Source: Pontibacterium sinense (GTDB taxonomy: Bacteria > Pseudomonadota > Gammaproteobacteria > Pseudomonadales > Balneatricaceae). From it: a stretch of 64,000 bases of DNA. Shown one piece after another: positions 53,738-62,648 of the stretch (the first letter of the stretch is position 1; the number at the start of each line of letters is the position of its first letter). The notes below the pieces were generated by a model, which saw nothing but the letters and a program-made list of their open reading frames with translations, made no database searches and was not told where the DNA came from. Where the stretch lies: the NCBI RefSeq assembly GCF_015209595.1, contig NZ_JADEYS010000008.1, positions 62,001 to 126,000 of the forward strand. The letters are read 5' to 3'. A program made the translations under genes and the position numbers.

Positions 53738-54035
53738 GGGAACCTGCGAACAAGTCCGAGACTTTCTCTGCGGGCGATAAAACAGCTTTATGTGCGAAAG
53801 GCAGCGCAGTGGAATGACTGGTCCTTTCCAAGCTGCCTGACAAAGCAGAAAGCTGTTTTAGCACCCGCCCTTCGGGGCTTTCAGAGCAACCCGATCTCTA
53901 CGTTAGCAATTTGCGTCCGGCAGGCGATCCTGAGGCAACCAGCATGGCTGTAATCGCTGCCTTGATCTCGAATTGCTCTGAAAGCCAGTACCCAGAGGGC
54001 ATGCTAAGTCGTTTCGGACTTATTCGTAGGTTCCC
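53738..54035. other. 298-bp multi-armed palindromic element (structured RNA or MITE-like)
   Basis: Almost every part pairs. The outer stem joins 53738-53759 with 54014-54035 (begins GGGAACCTGCGAA, ends TTCGTAGGTTCCC): 22 positions with one G-U and one mismatch, then 5 more pairs after a bulge. Arm A (53770-53868): GCGGG/CCCGC, a perfect 12-bp stem TAAAACAGCTTT / AAAGCTGTTTTA, then AGGCAGC/GCTGCCT and TGGAA/TTCCA. A CCC-TTCG-GGG mini-hairpin follows. Arm B: a perfect 14-bp stem GGCTTTCAGAGCAA (53876-53889) / TTGCTCTGAAAGCC (53973-53986), enclosing GGCA-GCGAT/ATCGC-TGCC and CAGC/GCTG. A possible -10 (CATAAT, 53725-53730) would start RNA at 53738. The flanking TT on both sides could be a target duplication. 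Confidence 0.75.
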
Positions 54036-54070
54036 TTACCACCCGAACTCAGTTGCAGGAGAAGGACATT

Positions 54071-54742
54071 ATGCCAATTCTGAAGGTGACCGGACTCAGC
54101 AAGAGTTTTACGGTTGCTGGGAACCCTCAGCCCGTACTACAAAATCTTAATCTCGAGATAGAGCAGGGTGAAATTCTGATGCTGTTGGGTCCGAGTGGCT
54201 CTGGAAAATCCAGCTTGTTGAACTTGCTGGCGGGTGTTGATCAGCCCGATTCAGGTCAGATTAGTATCCTCAACCAGAACATCACCGCGTTGAATGAAGC
54301 TGGGCGTACCCGCTTTCGCCGCGAGCATATCGGAGTGGTCTACCAGTTTTTCAATCTCATCCCCACGCTGACCGTAATGGAAAATATTCTTCTGCCGTTA
54401 TCGCTGAATGGTCGATTAGCAGAGCGGATGCAGGCGGAACAACAGTTGGCGCTGATGGGGTTGGCCGATAAACAGGACCGTTTTCCTGAGCAGCTGTCAG
54501 GTGGCGAACAGCAGCGTGTGGCGATCTGTCGTGCGCTGGTGCACAAACCAGCACTGCTGTTGGCGGATGAGCCGACGGGCAGTCTGGATAACGATACAGC
54601 CGATCAAGTATTAGCATTGATGCTGGAGAAAATACGTCAGGAACAGATGACTCTGATCATGGTGACACACAGCGATGCCCTGATCGAACATGCTGACCGG
54701 GTATTGCGTCTGCACCGGGGTGTGCTGGAGCAGGTTGCCTGA
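54071..54742 (+). CDS. ABC transporter ATP-binding protein (LolD/MacB-type)
   Basis: A 223-residue ATPase of the LolD/FtsE/MacB class driving an FtsX-type permease. Walker A LGPSGSGKSS, Q-loop YQFFNLIPTLTVMEN, signature LSGGEQQRVAICRAL, Walker B LLADEPTGSLD, switch His in MVTHSDA. ATG 54071 is chosen for the AAGGA ribosome-binding site (54062-54066); the in-frame TTG at 54053 is too far upstream. It overlaps the permease gene by 1 nt (TGATG). Its ribosome-binding site lies 27 bp after the palindromic element. Confidence 0.93.
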   Translation: MPILKVTGLSKSFTVAGNPQPVLQNLNLEIEQGEILMLLGPSGSGKSSLLNLLAGVDQPDSGQISILNQNITALNEAGRTRFRREHIGVVYQFFNLIPTLTVMENILLPLSLNGRLAERMQAEQQLALMGLADKQDRFPEQLSGGEQQRVAICRALVHKPALLLADEPTGSLDNDTADQVLALMLEKIRQEQMTLIMVTHSDALIEHADRVLRLHRGVLEQVA

Positions 54743-57255
54743 TGTTAGCCCGTGCGAGTTTACGCCATTTTCGCCACCATCCGTGGCAGCTGCTGTTGTT
54801 ACTTCTCGGGATTACGCTTGGTGTTGCGGTTGTCTCTGCGATTGAGATCACCACCGACAGTGCCCGTCATAGTTTTCGTGAAGCCCAGATTCAGCTCTAC
54901 GGTCGCACAACCCATCGCATCGTGGGACAGACGCCCCTGTCAGAATCACTTTATGTGGATCTGCGTAAGCATCCGGCCGGGTGGCGTAGCGCCCCGGTAA
55001 TCAGCTCGGTGGTAAAAGATCGGAGTGGGAAGAATCTGTTGCTCCAGTTGATAGGTGTTGATCCGTTGCGAGAACGAGGATTCCGGGATCAGCTTAACCG
55101 ACTGTCCGGAAGCGGTATCGGATTCTCAGGCCTACAGGCGAATCCGATGGTGGTGATGGCACGCACCACAGCGAAACAGTTAGGGGCGACGCTTAACCAG
55201 CCGTTGGTTCTGGATACCGCAAACGGTGTACAGCGTGTCACGCTGATGGGTGTATTAGATGATCAGGGTGATCCGCGTCTGCAACAGTTAGTGTTAATGG
55301 ATATTGGTCAGGCGCAGCAGATATTGGGGCTTCAGGGACAGATCTCGCATATCGATTTAATACTGAGTGAAAAGGAGGCTCAGGCGGTGGCTCAGTGGTT
55401 ACCTGATCATGTGCGATTGGAAGCCACAAGCACGGTCTTATCCGAAAAAGCGCAGTTGGCGAATGCACTGTATTTCAACCTTCAGGCGCTGGGGTTGTTG
55501 GCGCTGGTTGTGGGATTGTTTCTGGTGTTTAGCAGTGTCAGCTTTTCCCTCAGTCAGCGTCGCCCAATTTTTGCCCAGTTACGCGCCATCGGTCTGACGG
55601 TGGGTGAGTTATACCGTTATCTTATAGTTGAACTGGTTATCATCGCTCTGATAGGCACGGTATCAGGTGTGGTGTTGGGCGTGGCTTTGGCCCAAGTGCT
55701 GTTAGAACTTATGCTGAATACGTTGGCGGATCTGTATGCGACTTCGCCGTTGGAGTTGTTATTGCTGGAGCCGGTGACGTTAAGCAAGTTGTTGTTATTG
55801 GGTGTGGGAGGCTGTTTGTTGGCCGCGTGGAAACCGTGCCGTGAGTTGGCCCGAATAACGCCGGTGTCATTACAACAGCGCTTTGTACAGGAAACGCAGG
55901 CGATAAAGCAGAGTCGGCATTTAAGTGCGTATTGGGTGCCGGTTCTGTCGGGTTTAGCACTGGTATTGCTGTGGCTGGACAGCGGGCTGTGGGGGGCGTT
56001 TATGGCCGTAGCTGCGTTGTTGATGAGCGGTGCGTTGTTAATGCCTGCGGCACTGCAGGGGCTGAGTCGTGTGTTAGAGCGTTTGTTAATTGTGTCTGGT
56101 GTGTCTCTGAAGCAGCCGTTGTGGCTGATGTTGGTGCGTGATAATCGTCGAAATCTAAGTCGTACGGGAATCGCGGCGATGGCCCTGATGATTGCGATCA
56201 GCGCTACAGTTGGCATTGGCGGTATGGTTGGTAGTTTTCGTGATGCGGTTCAGCTCTGGTTAGGGGAGCGCTTAAATGCGGATCTGTACATTTCGCAAAC
56301 GCGTATATTGCCGGGGGTGCGTCAGCCTTTGCCTGAGTTGTTTATCGCTGAACTTGAGACCTTGGAGGGCGTTGAAGCGGTTGCTACGCTGCGTCGCACC
56401 CGCCTCAGCGTGGCAGGGCGTCAGGTACATCTCTATGCCTCAGAGCTGCCCGTAAAGATGCGCAGTGCTTATCGGTTTGTATCGGGCAATCGAGATGTGA
56501 TCTGGCAGCAGTTACAGCAACCCGATCATGTTCTGATCAGTGAACCGTTAGCGAATCGCACAGGACTGGGTATAGGGGACTCGCTTGTTTTGTCGACCGT
56601 GGCAGGGGATCAACCGTTCATTGTCGCAGGTGTGTATTATGATTATGGCAGTGACAGCGGCCGTATTATGACGCGGGCGGATACGTTCAGTCAGCATTGG
56701 GTCGAACAGCCATATGGTGTGTCTTTGTTTTTGTCTGATTCCCATTCACCGACAGAGATCGCGCACATAATACGCCAACGTTGGGGAGGGCAGTGGGATC
56801 TGTCTATTCAGCATGCATCGGTGTTACTGGCCCGATCAGTGGAGGTCTTTAATCGTACGTTTGTGATTACTGACGTTTTGCGGTTATTGGCTCTGGTCGT
56901 TGCCTTTGTGGGTATTTTGAGCAGTTTGCTGGCGATTCAGTTGGAACGACAACATGAGGTATCGCTGTTGAAAGCACTGGGGCTCAATCGGGCAGAGCTG
57001 ACATTCCTCTTATTGGGGCAGTCGCTATTATTGGGTTTAGGTGCGGGTTTGGTGGCAATTCCCGTGGGCGAGTTGCTGGCGTGGACGTTGACTGGCGTGG
57101 TGCAGCTCAGGGCGTTCGGTTGGAGCATTCCGTATCAACCTGATCTGTATAACTGGCTGATTGCGTTGTTGCTGTCGATGGCGGCGGCGGGATTGGCATC
57201 GTTGTATCCGGCCTGGCGTTTTGCGCGTCATACAGGTATTCGGCGCTGGGAGTGA
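54742..57255 (+). CDS. FtsX-type ABC permease (YbbP-like)
   Basis: An 837-residue inner-membrane permease with two FtsX modules: an N-terminal helix (about 14-36), a large periplasmic domain, a three-helix bundle (about 245-385), a linker with two helices, a second helix and periplasmic domain (about 460-690), and a final bundle ending PAWRFARHTGIRRWE. Substrates of this YbbP-like class are usually lipophilic or unknown. Stop and start codons overlap with both neighbours, so the ATPase, permease and lipocalin-like protein form one coupled operon. Confidence 0.9.
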   Translation: MLARASLRHFRHHPWQLLLLLLGITLGVAVVSAIEITTDSARHSFREAQIQLYGRTTHRIVGQTPLSESLYVDLRKHPAGWRSAPVISSVVKDRSGKNLLLQLIGVDPLRERGFRDQLNRLSGSGIGFSGLQANPMVVMARTTAKQLGATLNQPLVLDTANGVQRVTLMGVLDDQGDPRLQQLVLMDIGQAQQILGLQGQISHIDLILSEKEAQAVAQWLPDHVRLEATSTVLSEKAQLANALYFNLQALGLLALVVGLFLVFSSVSFSLSQRRPIFAQLRAIGLTVGELYRYLIVELVIIALIGTVSGVVLGVALAQVLLELMLNTLADLYATSPLELLLLEPVTLSKLLLLGVGGCLLAAWKPCRELARITPVSLQQRFVQETQAIKQSRHLSAYWVPVLSGLALVLLWLDSGLWGAFMAVAALLMSGALLMPAALQGLSRVLERLLIVSGVSLKQPLWLMLVRDNRRNLSRTGIAAMALMIAISATVGIGGMVGSFRDAVQLWLGERLNADLYISQTRILPGVRQPLPELFIAELETLEGVEAVATLRRTRLSVAGRQVHLYASELPVKMRSAYRFVSGNRDVIWQQLQQPDHVLISEPLANRTGLGIGDSLVLSTVAGDQPFIVAGVYYDYGSDSGRIMTRADTFSQHWVEQPYGVSLFLSDSHSPTEIAHIIRQRWGGQWDLSIQHASVLLARSVEVFNRTFVITDVLRLLALVVAFVGILSSLLAIQLERQHEVSLLKALGLNRAELTFLLLGQSLLLGLGAGLVAIPVGELLAWTLTGVVQLRAFGWSIPYQPDLYNWLIALLLSMAAAGLASLYPAWRFARHTGIRRWE

Positions 57256-58445
57256 TGTTCAAAATGATCAGAGGTTTCTACCCGATTGTTGTGGTGGTGC
57301 TGGTGTTCACCGTGATTGGGGTGGCGGGACATCGATGGCTCTTTAATGAGCCGCAATCTGCTGCTGAATTTTCACTGACGGATTTTCTTAGTTCAGAGAA
57401 TATTGATATCGATGACGGGCTGTTTAAAAAAGCGGAGCCGGGTTATGTATTGCGCTTTCCGCAGGACCATATAGCCCATCCTGAGTTTCGCAGCGAATGG
57501 TGGTATATCAACGGCAACCTGCAACATCGGGATGATGCCCAACAGCGATTTGGTTTCCAGTTCACGGTATTTCGTCAGGCGTTGCGGACGCAAAAGCGTA
57601 CTCAGCAGCAGGCAACGTCAGGCTGGTTAGCGCCGCAGTTTTATATGGGACATGCGGGCCTGGGAGTATTTACTCAGAATAGACATCTTGTCGCCGAGCG
57701 CTTTTCCCGTCAGGGGCCGGGTTTGGCAGGAACATCTTCCCAACCGTTGAGCGTGTGGCTGGAAAACTGGCAGTTGAGATCTGAAAACGATCAGGATCTC
57801 TTTCCTGCGCAGCTTAACGTTGGTGTGCAGCACAATGACGCAGGCGGGTCTTTCAGTTATCGGCTACGCCTGATACCTGAAAAACCACGCGTTTATCAAG
57901 GAGATCAGGGCTATAGTCCAAAACGCCCGGAACCGGGTTTTGCATCTTATTATTATTCCTATACCCGATTGCGTGTCGAGGGAGAGATCCGGTTTGATGA
58001 TCAGACGATCCCGGTTACCGGTGCGGCTTGGTATGACCACGAGTGGGCGAGCAACAGTCTGGCATCCTATCAGTCGGGCTGGGATTGGTTTTCGTTGCAG
58101 CTTGAGGATGGACGGGAGTTGATGTTCATGGTGTTGCGGTCTAAGGATGAATCAGGTCAGGCGGATTTCCGGCAAGTTTCGTTATTTAGTCAATCCGGTG
58201 AGCGCTTACCTTTGGATGCCGGGAATATTGCGCTGGACGTATTAGAGCACTGGCAGTCTGAGTCAGGCGTCATCTGGCCCAGTGGCTGGAATATGAAAAT
58301 TCCTGAGTATGATCTGGATCTGCGCATCCTGCCACGTCAGAAGACACAAGAAAATAACCTGTCGGTGCGATATTGGGAAGGTGCGGTCAGCGTGGAAGGA
58401 AGTCATGCGGGGCAGGGGTACGTTGAACTGACGGGGTATGAATAA
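57255..58445 (+). CDS. CrtC/AttH-like lipocalin-domain protein
   Basis: A 396-residue exported protein with an N-terminal membrane anchor (FYPIVVVVLVFTVIGVAGH) and no lipobox Cys. The body resembles the AttH/CrtC lipocalin-like fold: HPEFRSEWWYINGNLQ, FGFQFTVFRQAL, the AAWYDHEWASN block and DWFSLQLEDGRELMFMVLR. ATG 57255 overlaps the permease stop. Homologs encoded with an FtsX-type ABC system occur widely; a role handling a lipophilic molecule in the periplasm is inferred. Confidence 0.88.
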   Translation: MFKMIRGFYPIVVVVLVFTVIGVAGHRWLFNEPQSAAEFSLTDFLSSENIDIDDGLFKKAEPGYVLRFPQDHIAHPEFRSEWWYINGNLQHRDDAQQRFGFQFTVFRQALRTQKRTQQQATSGWLAPQFYMGHAGLGVFTQNRHLVAERFSRQGPGLAGTSSQPLSVWLENWQLRSENDQDLFPAQLNVGVQHNDAGGSFSYRLRLIPEKPRVYQGDQGYSPKRPEPGFASYYYSYTRLRVEGEIRFDDQTIPVTGAAWYDHEWASNSLASYQSGWDWFSLQLEDGRELMFMVLRSKDESGQADFRQVSLFSQSGERLPLDAGNIALDVLEHWQSESGVIWPSGWNMKIPEYDLDLRILPRQKTQENNLSVRYWEGAVSVEGSHAGQGYVELTGYE

Positions 58446-58501
58446 TTAACTGTGCTGCCTCTCAACTACACTGTAAGCAGGTCAAAACGTGGAGTTAAAC
58501 C

Positions 58502-58729
58502 ATGCGAGTATCGGAACTAAGAGATCTGGTCGCAATGGATCAAATTCGCGAAGGCCTGCTGAAAACCAGTGCGGACGGTTGGCAGGTTTCGCTGGAAGAC
58601 TTTCAGGGGCATCAGTTTCCTCTGACCGATGCGACGGGACGGATCAAAATTTACCATTCACTGGATCGAGCAACTGAAATACTGCGCACTTTGGGCGTGA
58701 GAAAAATGTGTGTTCAGGAACGTTTCTGA
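58502..58729 (+). CDS. Small conserved-type hypothetical protein
   Basis: A 75-residue protein (MRVSELRDLVAMDQIREG...) with mixed alpha/beta pattern and no membrane segment. GGAG lies 7 nt before the ATG, and length and context support a real gene. It may belong to a small gammaproteobacterial family (DUF6482-like), but I cannot confirm that. It lies 56 nt after the lipocalin-like gene and converges with the phosphodiesterase gene. Confidence 0.7.
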   Translation: MRVSELRDLVAMDQIREGLLKTSADGWQVSLEDFQGHQFPLTDATGRIKIYHSLDRATEILRTLGVRKMCVQERF

Positions 58730-58767
58730 ATAGGGCGCTAACGATGCAGGGTTAGATAAGTACGCTG

Positions 58768-59526
58768 TTACAACTCGATGATCTCATCGTGATGCAGGCG
58801 ATCTAATGTCCACTCGGGCAAGAGTTCGTGACAGCGTGCAACGATCATATCTTCATTCCCCGGTTTCAGATGGGTAATACGTATTTCAGCATGATGTTCA
58901 AAATGAGTGAGTTCCTGAGCCAGTTGAGAGGGGGTCAGGTGGCCACTCAGTTGGGCAAGTTCACCCTGATCATCGGTAAACGATACGTCAATAATGACGA
59001 GCTGCGGCTTCTTTTCGTTCAAGAGCGGCCACAGTTGCGGATTCACGCCCGTGTCCCCGGTAAATGCAAAGCTGCTGTTCTGATCGCTGAGTAAATATCC
59101 TACGGTCGGCGTAGGGTGCGCTGCGGGCAACACCTGAATATGTTTACCGGCGAGCGTTAACTCATCGCCCGCTTGAAGCGAGTGCATTCGGATGATCGGT
59201 TTGTCTTCTGGAAGCTGGGTGTAGTCTGGCCACACGGTCCAGTTAAAAATATGCGTATTAAGGGCACTGATAACATCAGGCAGGGCATAAATTTGGATCT
59301 GATGGCGGGCTTGGTCGAAGATTGTTGCCAGCATCAGAGGCAGACCAATGATGTGGTCTAAGTGAGCGTGGGTGATGAGGATGGTGCGGACAGACAGCAT
59401 CTCCTCCAGGGTCAGCTTTTCCATGCCTGTCCCCGGATCAATGATCATTGAGTCATCGACCTTAAATGTGGTGGTTTTTAGGCCTTTACCGATACCGCCA
59501 CTACAGCCCAAAATCTTCAGTTTCAT
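58768..59526 (-). CDS. MBL-fold class II cyclic-nucleotide phosphodiesterase-like
   Basis: A 252-residue metallo-hydrolase with the ligand cluster THAHLDHIIG (HxHxDH), TGDTGVNP and ITHLKPGNED, and an N-terminal KILGCSGGIGKGLKTT. This pattern matches class II 3',5'-cyclic-nucleotide phosphodiesterases (CpdP/PDE1 type), which hydrolyse cAMP; another phosphodiester substrate is possible. AGGACC precedes the ATG. The 268 bp beyond its start hold the pqiA promoter region and no other gene that I can see. Confidence 0.85.
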   Translation of the reverse strand: MKLKILGCSGGIGKGLKTTTFKVDDSMIIDPGTGMEKLTLEEMLSVRTILITHAHLDHIIGLPLMLATIFDQARHQIQIYALPDVISALNTHIFNWTVWPDYTQLPEDKPIIRMHSLQAGDELTLAGKHIQVLPAAHPTPTVGYLLSDQNSSFAFTGDTGVNPQLWPLLNEKKPQLVIIDVSFTDDQGELAQLSGHLTPSQLAQELTHFEHHAEIRITHLKPGNEDMIVARCHELLPEWTLDRLHHDEIIEL

Positions 59527-59794
59527 CTGTACAGGTCCTGCAACAGACGGTTCATGGATTGTCTTATCGTGTTGAAGCGGGGTATGCGATTACAACTCCA
59601 TTTCACGTACAGCGTTCCTTTTATCTGACAGGGCCTAAGTCTGTGTGACTGTTCGGATGTGAGTGATAACGGGTCAAACATAGGTTATCAGCTCTGTAAC
59701 GGTTTTTACAATGCGTGTTTATATTACAGTATTACGATCAGTGTGTGGTGTGGTTATTCGTGCGTAACCGGAGGTTCTCGGCTATTCTCCGCCT

Positions 59795-61042
59795 ATGAGT
59801 GTTAATTCCCCTTCCGTTCGTGCCAGTTATGCCGATGTGATTGTTTGCCACGGCTGCGACCATGTATTTGATAACGTTCCTTTCTCGGCTGGACAGCAGT
59901 TGAGCTGCACGTATTGTGGCGAAGTGATGAAGGTTAAACATGCCAACTGGTTGATGCAGGCGGCGGCCTTCACGGTGACGGGCTTAATCCTGTTTTTGCT
60001 GACATTGGCGTTCCCGTTTATTGGACTTGAAGCGGCAGGCCAGGAGCAGTCGTCACGCCTTTTGAGTGGTGTTTGGGCGTTGCTGGATCGGGATCGATTT
60101 CTGCTGGCCTCGCTGGTATTTATCACCATCTTCCTGATGCCGCTGGTAGAACTGGTAGGGCTGGGATATGTCATCGGTGCACGCTTGCTGGACGTTAAGC
60201 CGCCGGGGCTGGCCAAGGTACTCCATTTGCTGTTTGTGATCCGCCCCTGGAATATGATGGAGATTTTCTTTATCGGGGTGCTGATCACAACCATTAAACT
60301 TGGGGATATTGCCTCGCTGCTACCCGGTATCGGTCTGTATGCGTTTGCGGGGCTAATCTTGGTATTGATCTACAGTCATACCCATCTGGATCGTGAAGCG
60401 CTCTGGCATTGGTTACGTCACGAAAATCGCTTTTGCGGTCGTGATGATGAGCCGTTGGTGGTCTGTCATGGCTGTGGTGCGCAGGTGGGTGAATCCCTGT
60501 TAGATGTGAACGATCGGTGTCCTCGTTGTCATAGTACGGTGCGGCGGCGAATACCGGACAGTTACCAGCGTACACTGGCGCTACTGATCGCTGCCACTGT
60601 GCTGTATTTACCGGCAAACCTGTTACCAATTATGACGACGGTTCAGTTTGGCGTTGCCAGCAGTGATACCATCATGTCTGGTGTGGTCCACCTTTTCCAG
60701 TCGGGGAATGCCGGTATCGCGTTGGTCGTTTTTGTTGCCAGTGTTCTCGTGCCTATTGCGAAAATTTTTGCGATCTCTTATCTGTTGTGGGCTGTGCGCA
60801 AAGGACCACAGGGCAACCCTCGTCATCAGGCGATTCTTTATCGAATAACCGAATTTGTCGGCCGCTGGTCGATGATTGATGTATTTGTAGTTACCTTGTT
60901 GGTGGCGTTAGTACAGTTTGGTGTACTGGCGAACATCGAGCCGGGTGGTGCGATTGTGTGTTTCGCCGGTGTGGTGGTGTTAACGATGCTGGCGGCTGAA
61001 ACGTTTGATCCAAGATTGTTATGGGATGCCCATAGTGAGTAA
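59795..61042 (+). CDS. pqiA: Paraquat-inducible protein A, membrane subunit
   Basis: Integral-membrane partner of the PqiB tunnel for lipid transport between inner and outer membranes. The 415-residue protein has two PqiA repeats, each with a CxxC zinc ribbon (CHGCDHVF...CTYCG and CHGCGAQV...CPRCH) and four transmembrane helices. The ATG has no close ribosome-binding site; a CGGAG/CTCCG stem (59769-59773/59787-59791) pairs the only GGAGG upstream. It is first in pqiABC. Confidence 0.92.
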   Translation: MSVNSPSVRASYADVIVCHGCDHVFDNVPFSAGQQLSCTYCGEVMKVKHANWLMQAAAFTVTGLILFLLTLAFPFIGLEAAGQEQSSRLLSGVWALLDRDRFLLASLVFITIFLMPLVELVGLGYVIGARLLDVKPPGLAKVLHLLFVIRPWNMMEIFFIGVLITTIKLGDIASLLPGIGLYAFAGLILVLIYSHTHLDREALWHWLRHENRFCGRDDEPLVVCHGCGAQVGESLLDVNDRCPRCHSTVRRRIPDSYQRTLALLIAATVLYLPANLLPIMTTVQFGVASSDTIMSGVVHLFQSGNAGIALVVFVASVLVPIAKIFAISYLLWAVRKGPQGNPRHQAILYRITEFVGRWSMIDVFVVTLLVALVQFGVLANIEPGGAIVCFAGVVVLTMLAAETFDPRLLWDAHSE

Positions 61043-62648
61043 CGAACCTAAAGTATCAACCTCCAGAAGGCTGTCACCGGTCTGGTTTATTCCTCTTTTA
61101 GCCGTGTTGATTGCAGTGTGGCTGGCGGTAAGGGCCTGGCAGGAGGCCGGTCCGGTTATCCAGATTGAATTCAGTGCGGCGTCGGGCATTGAAGTGGGTA
61201 AAACCCGCATCCGTTATCGCGATGTTGAAGTGGGTGTGGTGAAAAGTATCCAGCTGAGCGATGACTTTAATAAGGTACGGATCACGGCGGAAATGGATGC
61301 TTATGTGTCACCGCTGATTAATGATCAGAGTAATTTCTGGGTGGTGTCACCTCGGGTTTCCCGAAGCGGTATCAGCGGTATTGAGACGCTGTTATCGGGC
61401 GTGTATATCGAGATGGATTCCGGTGGTGAAGGCGTGGGTGAATCGCAAACCAAGTTTGTTGGGCTGGAAGAGCCACCATCCGTCCGTTCCTATGACAAAG
61501 GCAGCAGTTATTTGCTGGTGGCGGATACACTGGGATCGTTGGATATTGCTTCGCCGGTGTATCACCGCGAAGTACCAGTGGGTGAAGTGACCGGCTATAA
61601 GCTGCTGACCGATCAGAGCAAGGTGCAGATCCGGATGTTTGTAAAAGCACCGTTTGATGAGCTGATCAAAGAACACAGCCAATTCTGGAATGTTAGTGGA
61701 TTTGGCGCGACCATCGGATTGGATGGTGTTGAACTGGATGTGGGATCGCTCAGCTCACTGATCGCCGGTGGTGTTGAGTTCGATACGCCGATTAATCTCA
61801 GCAGTGAATCTAGTCTGGCTGATCCTGGGCGGACTTTTTACCTGTTTCCTAGCAAAGATGCCGTCAGTGAAGGGGCGATCTCGGTTTCGTATCCCTTCTT
61901 ATTACATTTCGAAGGTTCGGTTCGTGGCTTAAAAGTGGGGGCTCCCGTGGAATATCTTGGTATTCAGGTGGGGAGGGTGGAACATATCGCACTCGATTAT
62001 GAGAGCCGAGATGCCAACCGCGTGAATGTCCTGATCGCGATCCAGCCAGAACGCATGGGGCAGGGGGTCGTGCCGAGCAAAGAACAGATCCGTGAAGCAA
62101 TGGACCAGTTGGTCGCGCAAGGTATGCAGGCGCGTTTGAGTTCAGGTAGTTTGATCGGTGGCTCGTTGTTTGTTGATCTGGTGCCCAATGCGGGTGAGCC
62201 GGGGCGGATCAAAGAGCATGGTGAATATCCGTTGCTGCCTACGGCGGAAAACGAATTTAGCCAGATTACCCGGCAGTTGACCTCCATTATGGAGAAGATT
62301 CAGGGTTTGCCTATTGAAGAGATAGGTGTGGATCTGAAAAGTGGTCTGAAAAGCCTGCGCTCGGTTATGGGTGATTTGGAAGATGCCAAGCTTGGCGAAA
62401 GTGCGGGCGGGGTGTTGGAAAATCTGCAAGATGCCACTGATGGTCTTGACGGGACTGCTGATCAGTTAGAGCGTACGCTGAAGTCTCTGGACCAAACGGT
62501 CGCGCCGGATTCTGATCTGAGCCATACCCTGACCAGTGCGTTGGATGATATTTCTGATGCGGCGAAGTCCATGAAGCAGCTTACTGATCAGTTGCAACGT
62601 TATCCGGATGCGCTGTTGCGTGGTCGTGATGAAGATAAGGAAGAATGA
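61026..62648 (+). CDS. pqiB: MCE-domain intermembrane lipid transport protein PqiB
   Basis: Forms a periplasm-spanning hexameric tube for phospholipids. The 540-residue protein has one N-terminal transmembrane helix (about 20-40), three MCE domains (about 45-135, 160-235 and 280-385) and a C-terminal amphipathic coiled coil (about 420-530). The start could be ATG 61026 or GTG 61035; both overlap the pqiA stop. pqiC overlaps its stop. Confidence 0.94.
   Translation: MPIVSNEPKVSTSRRLSPVWFIPLLAVLIAVWLAVRAWQEAGPVIQIEFSAASGIEVGKTRIRYRDVEVGVVKSIQLSDDFNKVRITAEMDAYVSPLINDQSNFWVVSPRVSRSGISGIETLLSGVYIEMDSGGEGVGESQTKFVGLEEPPSVRSYDKGSSYLLVADTLGSLDIASPVYHREVPVGEVTGYKLLTDQSKVQIRMFVKAPFDELIKEHSQFWNVSGFGATIGLDGVELDVGSLSSLIAGGVEFDTPINLSSESSLADPGRTFYLFPSKDAVSEGAISVSYPFLLHFEGSVRGLKVGAPVEYLGIQVGRVEHIALDYESRDANRVNVLIAIQPERMGQGVVPSKEQIREAMDQLVAQGMQARLSSGSLIGGSLFVDLVPNAGEPGRIKEHGEYPLLPTAENEFSQITRQLTSIMEKIQGLPIEEIGVDLKSGLKSLRSVMGDLEDAKLGESAGGVLENLQDATDGLDGTADQLERTLKSLDQTVAPDSDLSHTLTSALDDISDAAKSMKQLTDQLQRYPDALLRGRDEDKEE

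Noticed and set aside
53738-54035. RNase P RNA, tmRNA, 6S RNA or SRP RNA
   Set aside because: None of the conserved sequence blocks I know for those RNAs (for example the RNase P GAGGAAAGTCC-type core or the tmRNA alanine acceptor) is present.
53911-54150. 79-codon frame over the palindromic element
   Set aside because: Spans the right half of the element and enters the ABC ATPase gene in another frame; no ribosome-binding site.
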